Positions 14,976 to 23,647 of a stretch of 34,063 nt of DNA are shown piece by piece. Location of the stretch: NCBI GenBank assembly GCA_050329415.1, contig JBHJOS010000095.1, positions 1-34,063 on the forward strand. The letters run 5' to 3'. The notes beneath the pieces were generated by a model. That model worked only from the letters and a program-made list of their open reading frames with translations. It was not told the origin of the DNA and made no database searches. Within the stretch, counting starts at the first letter, position 1. Each line of letters begins with the position of its first letter. This DNA is from JANNOG01 sp050329415 (lineage in GTDB: Bacteria > Actinomycetota > Actinomycetes > Actinomycetales > JBBAYJ01). The translations under genes and the position numbers were made by a program.

Positions 14976-15476
14976 TCAGGCCGTGGTGATGCCGGTGTTC
15001 ATGACCTCGTCGAGCTGGGCGGCCTGCGCGGTCATGGCCTGGCTGATCGAGGTGGCGGACTCGCCGGCCGCGGTCGCGGCGGCGCTGAACTGCGTGGAGA
15101 CCTCCGTGAGCTCGCCGCCGAGGCGGGTGAGCTCGGCCTTGAAGGTGTCGAAGATGTCCTGGACCTGAATGGTCGTCCGGGCGATCTGCGCGTCCAGGTC
15201 CTGGGCGACGGCCTCGACCTGCGCCCGGTTGGCGCCGGTCCAGGCGATGCCGCCGAACTGGCCCATGACGGCACGCGACTCGTCGCCGACTGCCCGCAGC
15301 GCGGCCACGACATTGCCCTGTGCCGCCGTGATCTGGTCCTGCAGGCCGGCCACCGCACCGTCGGTCGTGGTGACGACATTGCCGCCGGTGGTGGTGAGGC
15401 TGTTGCCGAGGGTCTGGTAAGCGGTCGCCTGCTCCTGGATCTGAGCGACGTCGCCGCCGAGCATCCCAGCGCTCAT
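14976..15476 (-). CDS. WXG100-type secreted protein
   Basis: A 166-aa protein from the ATG at 15476, with GGAAGGA upstream. It is almost entirely alpha-helical, with the turn FGGIAWTGANRAQVEAVA around residues 76-93; WTG there is the WxG signature of EsxA/EsxB-like proteins. The N-terminal part (GGDVAQIQEQATAYQTLG) and the C-terminal part (GGELTEVSTQFSAAATAAGE) are the flanking helices. It is longer than a typical 100-residue member, closer to the actinobacterial 'WXG-long' forms. The gene lies 55 bp before the next one and 107 bp after the 850-aa protein gene, all on the minus strand. It probably directs or accompanies export of the neighbouring large proteins by a type VII system encoded elsewhere. 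Confidence 0.78.
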   Translation of the reverse strand: MSAGMLGGDVAQIQEQATAYQTLGNSLTTTGGNVVTTTDGAVAGLQDQITAAQGNVVAALRAVGDESRAVMGQFGGIAWTGANRAQVEAVAQDLDAQIARTTIQVQDIFDTFKAELTRLGGELTEVSTQFSAAATAAGESATSISQAMTAQAAQLDEVMNTGITTA

Positions 15477-15583
15477 GTTCGTGGGTCCTTCCTGTCGATC
15501 GGGTTACCACGGCGACCCGGTGCCGCCTTGGTCGTCCGGTATTCGTCGCGAGGCGACTCGTCGGTTCCCGAACCGGACGACCG

Positions 15584-18136
15584 TCAGACCATGAAGCGCC
15601 ACACGTCCGCGGTGCCGAACCCGAGGTCGCCCGACGCGACGCCGGAGCCCTCCCAACCGCCGAAGTCGCCGAGGACGTTGGCGTCTCCGTATCCGGTGAG
15701 ATTTCCGGAATCGAACTCGAAGAGATCCGTCCCGGTCGTAGCCCAGGTGTCCCCGTGGTCACCGAAGTCGAACCCCGGAAACCCCGTGCCGGCCGTCGCG
15801 AAGGCAGCCTCCGGGAACGAGAAGGCCAGATCGGTGCTCACGGGAATACCGCCCGTCTCGCCGAGTCCCGACCATGCGAGGGACGTGTCGGCGAACGACA
15901 GATCCGCCTGCCGGTAGTCCAGGACGGGGGCTTCCGCGAACGAATGGCCGCCGAAGGACGTCGCCGCCGACGCCGGGGTCGCTGCCCACAGGGCAGGCTC
16001 TCCCAGGGCGGCCGACTGATGGGACAGCCAGTCCGGCGGGATCCCCAGGTCGCCGCCGGAGTCCTCGGGCCACGGAGCACGGTGCGGCGCCGGCGGCGGC
16101 ATCAGCGGAACGACGGGGTCCGTGATCGCGATCGCCGCCTCACCGACCTCCTGGTTCGACGGGCCGACGAGCGCTCGCATCTGGTCCCCGAAGTCGCTGC
16201 GCTCGCCCGGTCCCCCGGAGAAGCCGATCGCGTCCTTCCACGACTCGCCCTCAGCGAGCGAGCGGATGACCGGGTTCGCAGCCCGCGGGTCGCCGTCGGC
16301 CACGAGCTGGTGGGCACGCGCCCGAGCCTGCTCCTGGGTGAACTCACGCCGCTCCCCGAGGGCGTCCACGGTGACGCGGACCGGGGTGTCGGGGTCGCCC
16401 GCGAGGTAGTCCTGGGCGATGGTGGTCCGGAACGGCTCCAGGCCACCGAGATGGAGTTCACCGAGGTCGACCGTCCACCCGATGCCAGGGACCGTCACAG
16501 AGAGCGGGACCGACCCGCCGAGGTCCGGGTCGACGCCGTAGTGCTGGATGGTCACGGTGTCCGCACCGGTGCCGAGGTCCAGGTAGGTGGTCCAGCCCCC
16601 AGGACCGTTGGCCTCCGCGACGAGGTTCCTGATGCTCTCCGTCTCCTCGTAGGAGCCGGTCAGGGTCACGCGCCCCAGGCCGCCGCCGCCGACGAAGGAC
16701 GAGATGCCCCCCTCGGCTGCCGCCTCGGCGTCGATGGTCTGCTCGTACCGGTGCCGCCAGTAGTCGTCGACCCGCGTCCCCGGCGGGAACTGCAGCTCGT
16801 CGAGGGCGACCGCGCGGTGCAGGCTGTCTCGGGCGAGCGCGTATCCCTGCGAGTCCGCCTCGGCCGTATCGAACACGTACCGGAGACCTTCCGACGACTC
16901 GTTGCGATTGTTGACCTGAAGGCCGAGGACCTTGACAGTCGCCGAGAGCCCGAACGCCTCCAGCTGCTTGGGAGACAGGCCCACGATGAGTTCGTAGCGC
17001 TTCCTCTCACCGGTGACGTCGCCGACCTCGAGGACGTATCCCCCGTCACCGACCGCCGGGTCCAGCAACCGCTGGAGGCTCACCCGGTGGCCCTCCCACT
17101 CACGGGTGCCGTCCTTGCCGCCGAGACCGTAGGCGCCCTCGTACGTCGTCTCCCCCGAGTTGAGATCGTCACCCGGCGCGAGCCGGGTGACGAAGACCTG
17201 GTCCCCGGGGTTGAGCAGGGCCGGATCGAACCGCCCCGGCAGGAGCGCACCCTGCTGGTCCAGCGCAGCGGACTCCGGTGACCGCAGGAAGCCCACGTCC
17301 TGATAGAAGCCGACGACCTGGTTGGCGCGCCCCTGGCCGCGGCCGACGGCGGTGCGTCCCTCGCCGCCGCCCCCGGTCCTGCCGAAGACGTGGTAGCGGG
17401 CGAACGGGTCGCCTCCCAGGGGGTCCTGCATGGTCAGCGTGCGCACGGTCTCGACGGCGTACGTGGCGCCCCGGGCGGACGTGGGTCCCAGGCGAGGGAC
17501 GGGCACCTTGGTGGACAGCTGGACCTGGGCGCGGACCTCCATGGTGACACCGTTGACGAAGGGGATGACCTCGTCGAGTCCCCGAGTCCGATCCAGCCGC
17601 TCCCGGGCCGTTGCCTCGGACGGATCGGTGAGGCCGAACAACGGCCACGGGATGAGCGGGAAGTCTCCTCGGAAGGGGGACGGTCCGGGGACCGGTGGCC
17701 GGGGTGCCCGGGAGGGCATCGGCACCACGGGACCGGGGTCGTGGGACCGCTCGCGCCCCGCGGGATGAGGCAGCGGGTCGATCAGGTCGGCGGCATTGGT
17801 CCCCGTCCGCCCCGGCTCCGGGAGACGGAGGATGCCCGGGCCCGTGAACGCCAGCTGCGTGAGCGGCCGGTCCACCTGATCATCGACTCCGCCGGTGGTC
17901 GCCGCCAGGTCGGCCGTCAGCGACGCCAGTTCGCCGAGCGTGTGGATGGTCGACGCCGCCGACGGCTCGTCGACCGTGGCCACTGCCGACCGGACGTCCT
18001 GCTCCACCTCGAACAGCCGACTCGAAGCGGCCTGGAGCTCCGTCGACAGGCGGTCGACGCCCCCGGGGTCGACGAAGAACGATGTCCCCCCGCCGCTCAC
18101 CGGGGACTGCAGGACCCCGTCCACCACTCGCGCCAT
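15584..18136 (-). CDS. Large WXG-like N-terminal protein of the toxin locus, function unknown
   Basis: An 850-aa protein from the ATG at 18136, seven bases after GGGAGGGAG. Residues 1-100 form a helical region with the WXG-like pattern FFVDPGGVDRLSTELQAASS. A proline-rich linker follows (about 115-160, ending PWPLFGLTDP). The middle (about 165-640) is a large mixed alpha/beta region with many Gly-Asp turns: VIPFVNGVTMEVRAQVQLS, then DLGTGADTVTIQHYGVDPD. The last 120 residues are low in charge and rich in Gly, Phe, Asp and Thr (FPGFDFGDHGDTWATTGTD, ending TADVWRFMV). I recognise no enzyme domain. It heads the putative operon that ends in the nuclease toxin, so it may be a second exported effector or a delivery component. 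A promoter is expected in the 178 bp between it and the divergent gene at 18315. Confidence 0.75.
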   Translation of the reverse strand: MARVVDGVLQSPVSGGGTSFFVDPGGVDRLSTELQAASSRLFEVEQDVRSAVATVDEPSAASTIHTLGELASLTADLAATTGGVDDQVDRPLTQLAFTGPGILRLPEPGRTGTNAADLIDPLPHPAGRERSHDPGPVVPMPSRAPRPPVPGPSPFRGDFPLIPWPLFGLTDPSEATARERLDRTRGLDEVIPFVNGVTMEVRAQVQLSTKVPVPRLGPTSARGATYAVETVRTLTMQDPLGGDPFARYHVFGRTGGGGEGRTAVGRGQGRANQVVGFYQDVGFLRSPESAALDQQGALLPGRFDPALLNPGDQVFVTRLAPGDDLNSGETTYEGAYGLGGKDGTREWEGHRVSLQRLLDPAVGDGGYVLEVGDVTGERKRYELIVGLSPKQLEAFGLSATVKVLGLQVNNRNESSEGLRYVFDTAEADSQGYALARDSLHRAVALDELQFPPGTRVDDYWRHRYEQTIDAEAAAEGGISSFVGGGGLGRVTLTGSYEETESIRNLVAEANGPGGWTTYLDLGTGADTVTIQHYGVDPDLGGSVPLSVTVPGIGWTVDLGELHLGGLEPFRTTIAQDYLAGDPDTPVRVTVDALGERREFTQEQARARAHQLVADGDPRAANPVIRSLAEGESWKDAIGFSGGPGERSDFGDQMRALVGPSNQEVGEAAIAITDPVVPLMPPPAPHRAPWPEDSGGDLGIPPDWLSHQSAALGEPALWAATPASAATSFGGHSFAEAPVLDYRQADLSFADTSLAWSGLGETGGIPVSTDLAFSFPEAAFATAGTGFPGFDFGDHGDTWATTGTDLFEFDSGNLTGYGDANVLGDFGGWEGSGVASGDLGFGTADVWRFMV

Positions 18137-18314
18137 CACTGGACTCCCTCCCGGCCCTCCGGCGAGGGCACGCACCCGCGGTTCGCCGTCATCTCCGGCG
18201 CGGGTTCCGGAAACCGGTTGCCGAGCCGCCGGGAACCCGACCAGGAGGACGCGGCGAACTCCGGGCATCAGGACCACGTCCCGCGACCGGCGGGCGGCAC
18301 CCGAGGAGGACCCG

Positions 18315-19223
18315 ATGACCGTTCAGGCCCCAGCCCCGCCCGTCGACGACACCCAGGCCGCCCCGGCCGCTGCTGCCGACGACCTCGCGCGTTGGGCCGG
18401 CACCCCGCTGGCCACCCTGCACTGGCTGGAGACGGCCAACGGCTTCCCGGCGGGCAGCGTCGGGGAGCGCGGGCTCGGCGGGGACGACGTCGTCGCGGCG
18501 ACCCGTGGCATCACGCTCACCCGGCGTCAGGTGGACGAGGTCCTCGCCTTCGCGGAGTTCCTGACCGGGGCCGCCCTGCCCGCGGCGGACCTGGCTGAGC
18601 TGGCGGACGACATCGTCGACGCCTTCGAGGACTCGCCGCTGCCGACCGTGCGCGCCCTGCGGCCCCTCGCCGACGGCGTGCACCGGGTGCGGGTGATGGA
18701 CCCGGTGGAGCGGGCGGGGCGCCGGGTGCAGGCGCTGGCGACGACGTACGGCATCCAGCTGCGGCGCCTGGCGGACGGCGACGACCCCAGCCCCGTCATG
18801 GACGTGGTGCTGCGGCGCAATCCCGTGGTGCGGCACTGGTCGGCGGCGAGCCTGGTCCTGGTCGAGGACGTGCTGGCGGCCCGCCTGGACCAGCACCGCC
18901 TCGTGCACGCGCTCGTCGGGCGCACGCTGGAGGACCCCGCCGGGCTGCGAGCGCGGCTGCTGGCAGTCGCGGACGAGTCGCCCGCCGTCGAGAACGGCGA
19001 GCTCGTCGCGTCGCAGGTCCGGCTGCTGTGTCTGCGGGCGTGGCTGCGCGACCTGGGTGACAAGGCCCTCGCCCGGGTCCGGTCGGACCTCGACCGCGCC
19101 CTCGCCTCGGCCCTGGACACCGACATCGTCGTGCAGCAGCTCGGGTACCGGGCGTCGCTGGCCGTCGGTGCCCGGCTGACCGAGCAGGCCCGTGCCCGCC
19201 AGGCCCACCGGCCCCGCGGCTGA
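18315..19223 (+). CDS. Hypothetical protein, soluble, helical
   Basis: A 302-aa protein from the ATG at 18315, directly after GAGGAGGA. It has an Ala/Pro-rich start, then RWAGTPLATLHWLETANGF and a long run of helices (LTRRQVDEVLAFAEFLTG, then RRNPVVRHWSAASLVLVE and RLLCLRAWLRDLGDKAL). There is no signal peptide or membrane segment. I do not recognise the family. The gene is divergent from the toxin operon and ends 43 bp before the redox gene set on the same strand, so it could belong to either. Its helical, Arg/Leu-rich make-up would suit a regulatory or scaffold protein; nothing shows this directly. Confidence 0.75.
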   Translation: MTVQAPAPPVDDTQAAPAAAADDLARWAGTPLATLHWLETANGFPAGSVGERGLGGDDVVAATRGITLTRRQVDEVLAFAEFLTGAALPAADLAELADDIVDAFEDSPLPTVRALRPLADGVHRVRVMDPVERAGRRVQALATTYGIQLRRLADGDDPSPVMDVVLRRNPVVRHWSAASLVLVEDVLAARLDQHRLVHALVGRTLEDPAGLRARLLAVADESPAVENGELVASQVRLLCLRAWLRDLGDKALARVRSDLDRALASALDTDIVVQQLGYRASLAVGARLTEQARARQAHRPRG

Positions 19224-19266
19224 GCGGGCGCTGTCCCGCCGACCAACGAGAGAAGAGGACGAACCC

Positions 19267-19860
19267 ATGAGAGCTGTGGCACCCCTGGTCACCCTCGCCG
19301 CCGGAGCGGGCCTGGCCGGCCTGCTGATCGCGGCGAACCTCGCACTGGCACCCGGCGCGGACGGCGTCGCGGCCGTCGCGGCCGCGCCGGCGACCTCCGC
19401 CACCCCGGCCGCCGCCACGGCGCCGGCGCCCGCGTCGGCCCCGCCCACGGGGCAGGTCCCGCCGGCCGCGGCCGCCGAGCCGACCAGTCCTCCCCCTCCC
19501 CCGGCCGCGACGCAGCCATCCGGTCCCGCCCGCGTCTCCACCGGGACCGTTGACGGCACCGACCTCGGCATCGCCCTGCAGGTGGCCGACGGCGGGGACG
19601 CCGTCGCCTACGTCTGTGACGGCGAGGACGTCGAGATCTGGCTGCGCGGCACGGCCACGGACGGCGTCCTGGAACTCACCGGCCCCTCCGGTGCCCGCAT
19701 CTCCGGCACGTATCTGGAGCAGGGGACGACCGGGGTCCTGACCACCTCGGGATACCAGTGGACCTTCACCACCGTCGCCGGCGAGTGGCCGGACTGGGCG
19801 CCACCGGTCCCCGACTCGCCGCAGCCCTCCGACGGGACACAGCCGGGGTGGACCTCGTGA
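19267..19860 (+). CDS. Membrane-anchored secreted protein with C-terminal beta domain
   Basis: A 197-aa protein from the ATG at 19267, six bases after GAGAAGAGGA. An N-terminal signal or anchor helix (VAPLVTLAAGAGLAGLLIAA) is followed by a 60-residue Ala/Pro-rich spacer and a compact C-terminal domain (about 93-175): VSTGTVDGTDLGIALQVADG, then AVAYVCDGEDVEIWLRG and TGPSGARISGTYLEQG. Beta strands dominate and a single Cys is present. The TGA overlaps the GTG of the next gene (GTGA at 19857), which indicates translational coupling with the DUF6529-like and Rieske genes. I suspect a periplasm-side subunit of that redox set, but the domain itself is not one I recognise. Confidence 0.75.
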   Translation: MRAVAPLVTLAAGAGLAGLLIAANLALAPGADGVAAVAAAPATSATPAAATAPAPASAPPTGQVPPAAAAEPTSPPPPPAATQPSGPARVSTGTVDGTDLGIALQVADGGDAVAYVCDGEDVEIWLRGTATDGVLELTGPSGARISGTYLEQGTTGVLTTSGYQWTFTTVAGEWPDWAPPVPDSPQPSDGTQPGWTS

Positions 19861-20438
19861 GTGCCGCCGGTTCCTCGCCGACGTCCTCGCCCACCGGGCC
19901 CGCCCGCACCGGGACGGCCACTCTCCTGGCCATCGCCGCAGCGGGCGGCGGGGTGGCGGTCGCGCTGGGCGTCTACGGCAGGCTCCACGAGCCCGTCGGG
20001 GTCGCCGTCAACGTCGCGGGGTTCTCCGGACCGTTGGAGGCCAAGGTCTGGCTGACCACGGTGGCGGCGCTCCTGGCCGCCGTCCAGGCGGTGTCGGCGG
20101 CCGCGATGTACGGCCGGCTGCCGCTGGCCGAGGGAGCCGCGTGGTGGGCACCCGTGCACCGGTGGTCGGGGCGGCTCGCCTTTCTCGTCACCGTGCCCGT
20201 GGCGGTGCACTGCCTGTACGCCCTGGGCTTTCAGCACTACGACCTGCGGGTCCTCGCCCATTCCCTGCTTGGGTGCGCCTTCTACGGCGCCTTCACCGTC
20301 AAGATGCTCGGCCTCTCCCGCCCGGGACTTCCCGGGTGGTTCCTGCCCGTGGCCGGCGGCGCCCTGCTGACCCTGCTCGCGGGGCTCTGGGTGACCTCGT
20401 CCCTGTGGTTCTTCACCACCGTCGGCATTCGCTTCTGA
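19857..20438 (+). CDS. DUF6529-like polytopic membrane protein (cytochrome b561-like layout)
   Basis: A 193-aa integral membrane protein starting with the GTG at 19857, which shares four bases with the upstream stop. Four or five hydrophobic helices are visible: ATLLAIAAAGGGVAVALGVY, then KVWLTTVAALLAAVQAV, LAFLVTVPVAVHCLYALGF, SLLGCAFYGAFTVKML and a C-terminal helix ending TSSLWFFTTVGIRF. Histidines in HRWSGRLAF, VAVHCLYALGF and LAHSLLG lie at positions suited to bind heme between helices, as in cytochrome b561 relatives. The pattern fits the DUF6529 family, which I associate with neighbouring Rieske proteins. With the Rieske gene 12 bp downstream, it probably passes electrons across or along the membrane. 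Heme binding is inferred, not shown. Confidence 0.75.
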   Translation: MSAAGSSPTSSPTGPARTGTATLLAIAAAGGGVAVALGVYGRLHEPVGVAVNVAGFSGPLEAKVWLTTVAALLAAVQAVSAAAMYGRLPLAEGAAWWAPVHRWSGRLAFLVTVPVAVHCLYALGFQHYDLRVLAHSLLGCAFYGAFTVKMLGLSRPGLPGWFLPVAGGALLTLLAGLWVTSSLWFFTTVGIRF

Positions 20439-20450
20439 CCGGAGGACGCC

Positions 20451-20936
20451 ATGACCACCACCGACCCGTGCGCCAGCTGCCTGAGCCGGCGCACCCTCGT
20501 CACCGCCCTGTCCGCCGGCGCGGCCCTCGCCCTCTCGGGCTGCGCCGTGTACGGGGACGAGAACCCCACCGCCGCCAATCCTCCCGCCAACCCCCCCGCC
20601 AACCCCCCCGCCGATCCCTCCTCCGGCTCCCCCGCGCCTGCCCCGGGCGGGCAGCCCCTGGCGTCGCTGGCCGACGTACCCGTCGGAGCCGGGCTCGTCC
20701 TCGCCGCCGCCGGGGTCGTCGTCACCCGACCTGCCGAGAACGACGTGCGCGGGTTCACCACGGTGTGCACGCACGCGGGCTGCGCCGTCAGCGAGGTCCG
20801 CGACGGTGTCATCCGCTGCCCGTGCCACGGCAGCCTGTTCGACATCGCCACCGGCGAGCCGCGTGGCGGGCCGGCGACCCGGCCCCTGGAGCAGGTGGCG
20901 GTCGCCGTCGCGGGGGACGACGTCGTGCGCGCCTAG
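20451..20936 (+). CDS. Rieske [2Fe-2S] lipoprotein
   Basis: A 161-aa protein, 12 bp after the DUF6529-like gene. The N-terminus has a Tat-like SRRTLVTAL and a lipobox ending LSGC (Cys31), so the protein is likely exported folded and lipid-anchored. A spacer with three NPPA units follows (42-53). The cluster ligands are all present: C106-T-H108...C111 and C123-P-C125-H126, in CTHAGC and CPCHGS. C106, H108, C123 and H126 hold the iron and C111/C125 form the usual disulfide. The fold is the small Rieske domain, as in cytochrome bc/b6f-type and arsenite-oxidase-type subunits. With the two preceding genes it makes a three-gene redox set. No quinol-oxidase cytochrome b is nearby, so the electron partner is unknown. 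Confidence 0.93.
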   Translation: MTTTDPCASCLSRRTLVTALSAGAALALSGCAVYGDENPTAANPPANPPANPPADPSSGSPAPAPGGQPLASLADVPVGAGLVLAAAGVVVTRPAENDVRGFTTVCTHAGCAVSEVRDGVIRCPCHGSLFDIATGEPRGGPATRPLEQVAVAVAGDDVVRA

Positions 20937-20957
20937 GTGCTTCGCTGTGAGCGGACG

Positions 20958-20986
20958 CCGGGCCCGACGGCCATCGATCGGCCCGG
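20958..20986 (+). terminator. GC hairpin after the Rieske gene
   Basis: CCGGGCC (20958-20964) pairs with GGCCCGG (20980-20986) over a 15-base loop, 21 bp after the Rieske stop. There is no U tract. It may end the redox operon or only slow transcription before the ABC transporter gene. Confidence 0.35.
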
Positions 20987-21041
20987 GACCGGCGTTCCCA
21001 CCGCCGCGGACAGGTGGTGGCGTCCACCCGCAGAGAGGTCG

Positions 21042-22973
21042 GTGGCGAATCCCGTGAGCATGGAGATGACGGCCTGGGGTGCGCTGTACAACGCCCAGCG
21101 TCGCCAGGACCCGACGCGACCCCCGACCCGGCGAACGCTGCACCGGGTGTTCGGCTTCGCCCGCCCGCACCGCACCCGGATCGCCGTGTTCGTCCTGGTC
21201 GGGGTGGTGCAGGCGGTGCTGACCGTGGCCACCCCGCTCCTGGCGGGCGCGGTCGTGCAGGCCATCACGGACCGGGACGGCGTCGCCACGGTGGTGCGCC
21301 TGGCCGTCCTCATCGCCGCGATCGCGGTTGCCGAAGCCGGCATCAGCGTGCTCGGGCGGTACCTGTCGGCAAGCCTTGGCGAGGGCCTGATCCTCGGCCT
21401 GCGGACGGCGGTCTACGACCACGTGCAGCGGATGCCGGTCGCGTTCTTCACCCGCACCCGCACCGGAGCCCTGGTGTCCCGGCTCAACAACGACGTCATC
21501 GGGGCCCAGCGGGCGTTCAGCGACACCCTGTCCGGCGTCGTCAGCAACAGCGTGACGCTGCTGCTGACCCTCGGCGTCATGCTCGCGCTGTCGTGGCAGG
21601 TCACGGTCCTGGCCCTGGTCCTGCTGCCGGTGTTCCTGCTGCCGGCCCGGATGATCGGCCGCCGCCTGGCCGCGCTCAGCCGGGAGGCGGCCGACCACAA
21701 CGCCGCCATGACGGACCGGACGACCGAACGCTTCTCCGCCCCCGGTGCGACGCTGGTCAAGCTGCTCGGCCGGCCCGACCGCGAGTCCGCCGAGTACGCG
21801 CACCGGGCGCGGCGGGTCCGCGACATCGGGGTCCGGACGGCGATGGTCCAGTGGCTGTTCATCACCGCGCTGGTGCTCGTGTCGTCGCTGGCCCTGGCGC
21901 TGGTGTACGGGCTCGGCGGGTTCCTGGCGCTGCGCGGGGACCTGGCGGCCGGGTCCGTGGTCGCCCTCGCCCTGCTGCTCACGCGGCTCTACGCGCCGCT
22001 GACCGCGCTGGCCAACGCCCGGGTCGACATCATGTCGGCGCTGGTGAGCTTCGAGCGGGTGTTCGAGGTGCTCGACCTCGTCCCCCTGGTCCGCGAGCGC
22101 GACAGAGCCCGTGCGGTGCCGCCGGGACCGGTGACGGTCGAGTTCGACGGCGTGACGTTCGCGTACCCGTCGGCCGACAAGGTGTCGCTGGCCTCCCTGG
22201 AGGACGTCGCGGTGCTCGATCCCCGCGCCGGTGTCGAGGTCCTGCACGACGTGTCGTTCCGGGCCGAGCCCGGGCAGGTCGTCGCGATCGTCGGCTCGTC
22301 CGGGGCGGGCAAGTCGACGATCGCCTCGCTGGTGCCCCGGCTGTACGACGTGGACGCCGGGACGGTGCGGCTGTCCGGGATCGACGTCCGCGACCTCACG
22401 TTCGCCTCGATCCGGGAGACGCTCGGCCTGGTGACCCAGGACGGTCACCTGTTCCACGAGTCGCTGCGGGCCAACCTGCTGCTGGCCGCGCCGGACGCGA
22501 GCGAGGCCGAGCTGTGGGACGCCCTGCGGCGGGCGCGGCTGGCGGACCTGGTGCGGGGACTGCCGGACGGCCTGGACACCGTCGTCGGCGAGCGTGGGTA
22601 CCGGTTGTCGGGCGGCGAGCGGCAGCGGCTGACGATCGCCCGGCTGCTGCTGGCCCGGCCCCGGGTGGTCGTCCTCGACGAGGCGACCGCCCACCTCGAC
22701 TCCACGTCGGAGGCTGCCGTGCAGGAGGCGCTGACCGAGGCGCTGCAGGGCCGGACCGCGATCGTCATCGCGCACCGGCTGTCGACGGTGCGCGACGCCG
22801 ACTGCATCCTCGTCGTCGAGGGCGGGCGGATCGTCGAGCGCGGCCGCCACGAGACCCTGCTCGCCGCGGGCGGCCGCTACGCGGAGCTGTACCGGACCCA
22901 GTTCGCCGAGACCACATCGGACCAGCCCGACCGGGCCGAGCCGACCGCCCTCTCCACCACACCGGCGGTCTGA
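21042..22973 (+). CDS. ABC exporter half-transporter (MsbA/MdlB-like)
   Basis: A 643-aa fused transporter from the GTG at 21042 (AGAGAGG just upstream); ATG at 21060 is possible. The membrane domain (about 30-325) has six hydrophobic helices, and the coupling region VYDHVQRMPVAFFTRTRTGA carries the conserved FF-x-R/G element of type IV exporters. The ATPase domain (about 360-620) shows Walker A IVGSSGAGKST, the Q-loop (VTQDGHLF), the signature LSGGERQRL, Walker B VVVLDEAT and the switch histidine in AHRLSTVRD. All are intact. It would act as a homodimer, or as a heterodimer with a partner not in the window. The substrate is unknown: lipid, peptide or drug. It follows the redox genes on the same strand with a hairpin between, so co-regulation is uncertain. 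Confidence 0.92.
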   Translation: MANPVSMEMTAWGALYNAQRRQDPTRPPTRRTLHRVFGFARPHRTRIAVFVLVGVVQAVLTVATPLLAGAVVQAITDRDGVATVVRLAVLIAAIAVAEAGISVLGRYLSASLGEGLILGLRTAVYDHVQRMPVAFFTRTRTGALVSRLNNDVIGAQRAFSDTLSGVVSNSVTLLLTLGVMLALSWQVTVLALVLLPVFLLPARMIGRRLAALSREAADHNAAMTDRTTERFSAPGATLVKLLGRPDRESAEYAHRARRVRDIGVRTAMVQWLFITALVLVSSLALALVYGLGGFLALRGDLAAGSVVALALLLTRLYAPLTALANARVDIMSALVSFERVFEVLDLVPLVRERDRARAVPPGPVTVEFDGVTFAYPSADKVSLASLEDVAVLDPRAGVEVLHDVSFRAEPGQVVAIVGSSGAGKSTIASLVPRLYDVDAGTVRLSGIDVRDLTFASIRETLGLVTQDGHLFHESLRANLLLAAPDASEAELWDALRRARLADLVRGLPDGLDTVVGERGYRLSGGERQRLTIARLLLARPRVVVLDEATAHLDSTSEAAVQEALTEALQGRTAIVIAHRLSTVRDADCILVVEGGRIVERGRHETLLAAGGRYAELYRTQFAETTSDQPDRAEPTALSTTPAV

Positions 22974-23124
22974 CTCGCCCGTCCTGCGGCTCGGCTCAGG
23001 GAGCGAGGTTCACGGGCAGCCCGTCGCCCACCCGGTCCATGAGGTGTGAGGGAGTGTCAACGAGGCTCACGAGTTCGTTGCCCAGGTCCCGGCCGGGCAC
23101 GCCTCGCCGGCGCCGCCGGGACGC

Positions 23125-23560
23125 GACACCGAGTTCTCCGATCTCACGACCGAGCGGCTGGCCCTGATCATCGTGATCGTCGTCCTCGCCGCCTTCCTCC
23201 TGCTGACCGCGACGTTCCGCAGTGTCGTCGTCGCGGCCAAGGCGGCCGTGCTCAACCTCATCTCTCGATCGGCGCGGCGTACGGGGTCTCGTCGCCATCT
23301 TCCAGTGGGGCTGGGGCGCGTCGCTCATCGGCGTCGACCGAACGGTGCCCATCGAGTCCTACGTCCCCCTGCTCATGTTCGCCGTCGTCTTCGGCCTGTC
23401 CATGGACTACGAGGTCCTCCTGCTGTCGCGGATCAAAGAGGCGTGCTGGTCCCGGCGACGATGACGCTGCTCGGGAGCCGCAACTGGTGGATCCCCCGGT
23501 GGCTGGACCGCCTGCTGCCGCACGTGGCGCCGGAGCCGCTGGCGCCCGTCGGTGCGACCC
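23125..23560 (+). pseudogene. MMPL-family transporter remnant
   Basis: The C-terminal RND/MMPL membrane domain is recognisable in pieces. DTEFSDLTTERLALIIVIVV, then FRSVVVAAKAAVLNLIS, is in one frame. Two extra bases near 23261-23266 and one missing base near 23287 shift the frame. IFQWGWGASLIGVDRTVPIE and then FGLSMDYEVLLLSRIKEA is in the next. About 100 residues are missing at 23441. The tail VLVPATMTLLGSRNWWIPRW, then LDRLLPHV, remains. The N-terminal half and the periplasmic domain are absent. MMPL proteins export lipids or drugs; this copy cannot be functional. Confidence 0.85.
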
Positions 23561-23647
23561 GGCCGCTCCCACCCCTCCCCCAGCCGCCCCGGTCGCCCTC
23601 CCACCCACTCGGGCCCGGAGGTCCGCGCGTGACCGCGCGGCCGCGTC

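Noticed and set aside
20575..20615. C-rich repeat (CCCGCCAAC units) considered as a DNA element
   Set aside because: It simply encodes the NPPA spacer repeats of the Rieske lipoprotein.
19608..22850. Long minus-strand frame opposite the redox and ABC transporter genes
   Set aside because: The plus-strand proteins contain full Rieske and ABC motifs, while the minus frame is low-complexity Gln/His/Arg without any domain.
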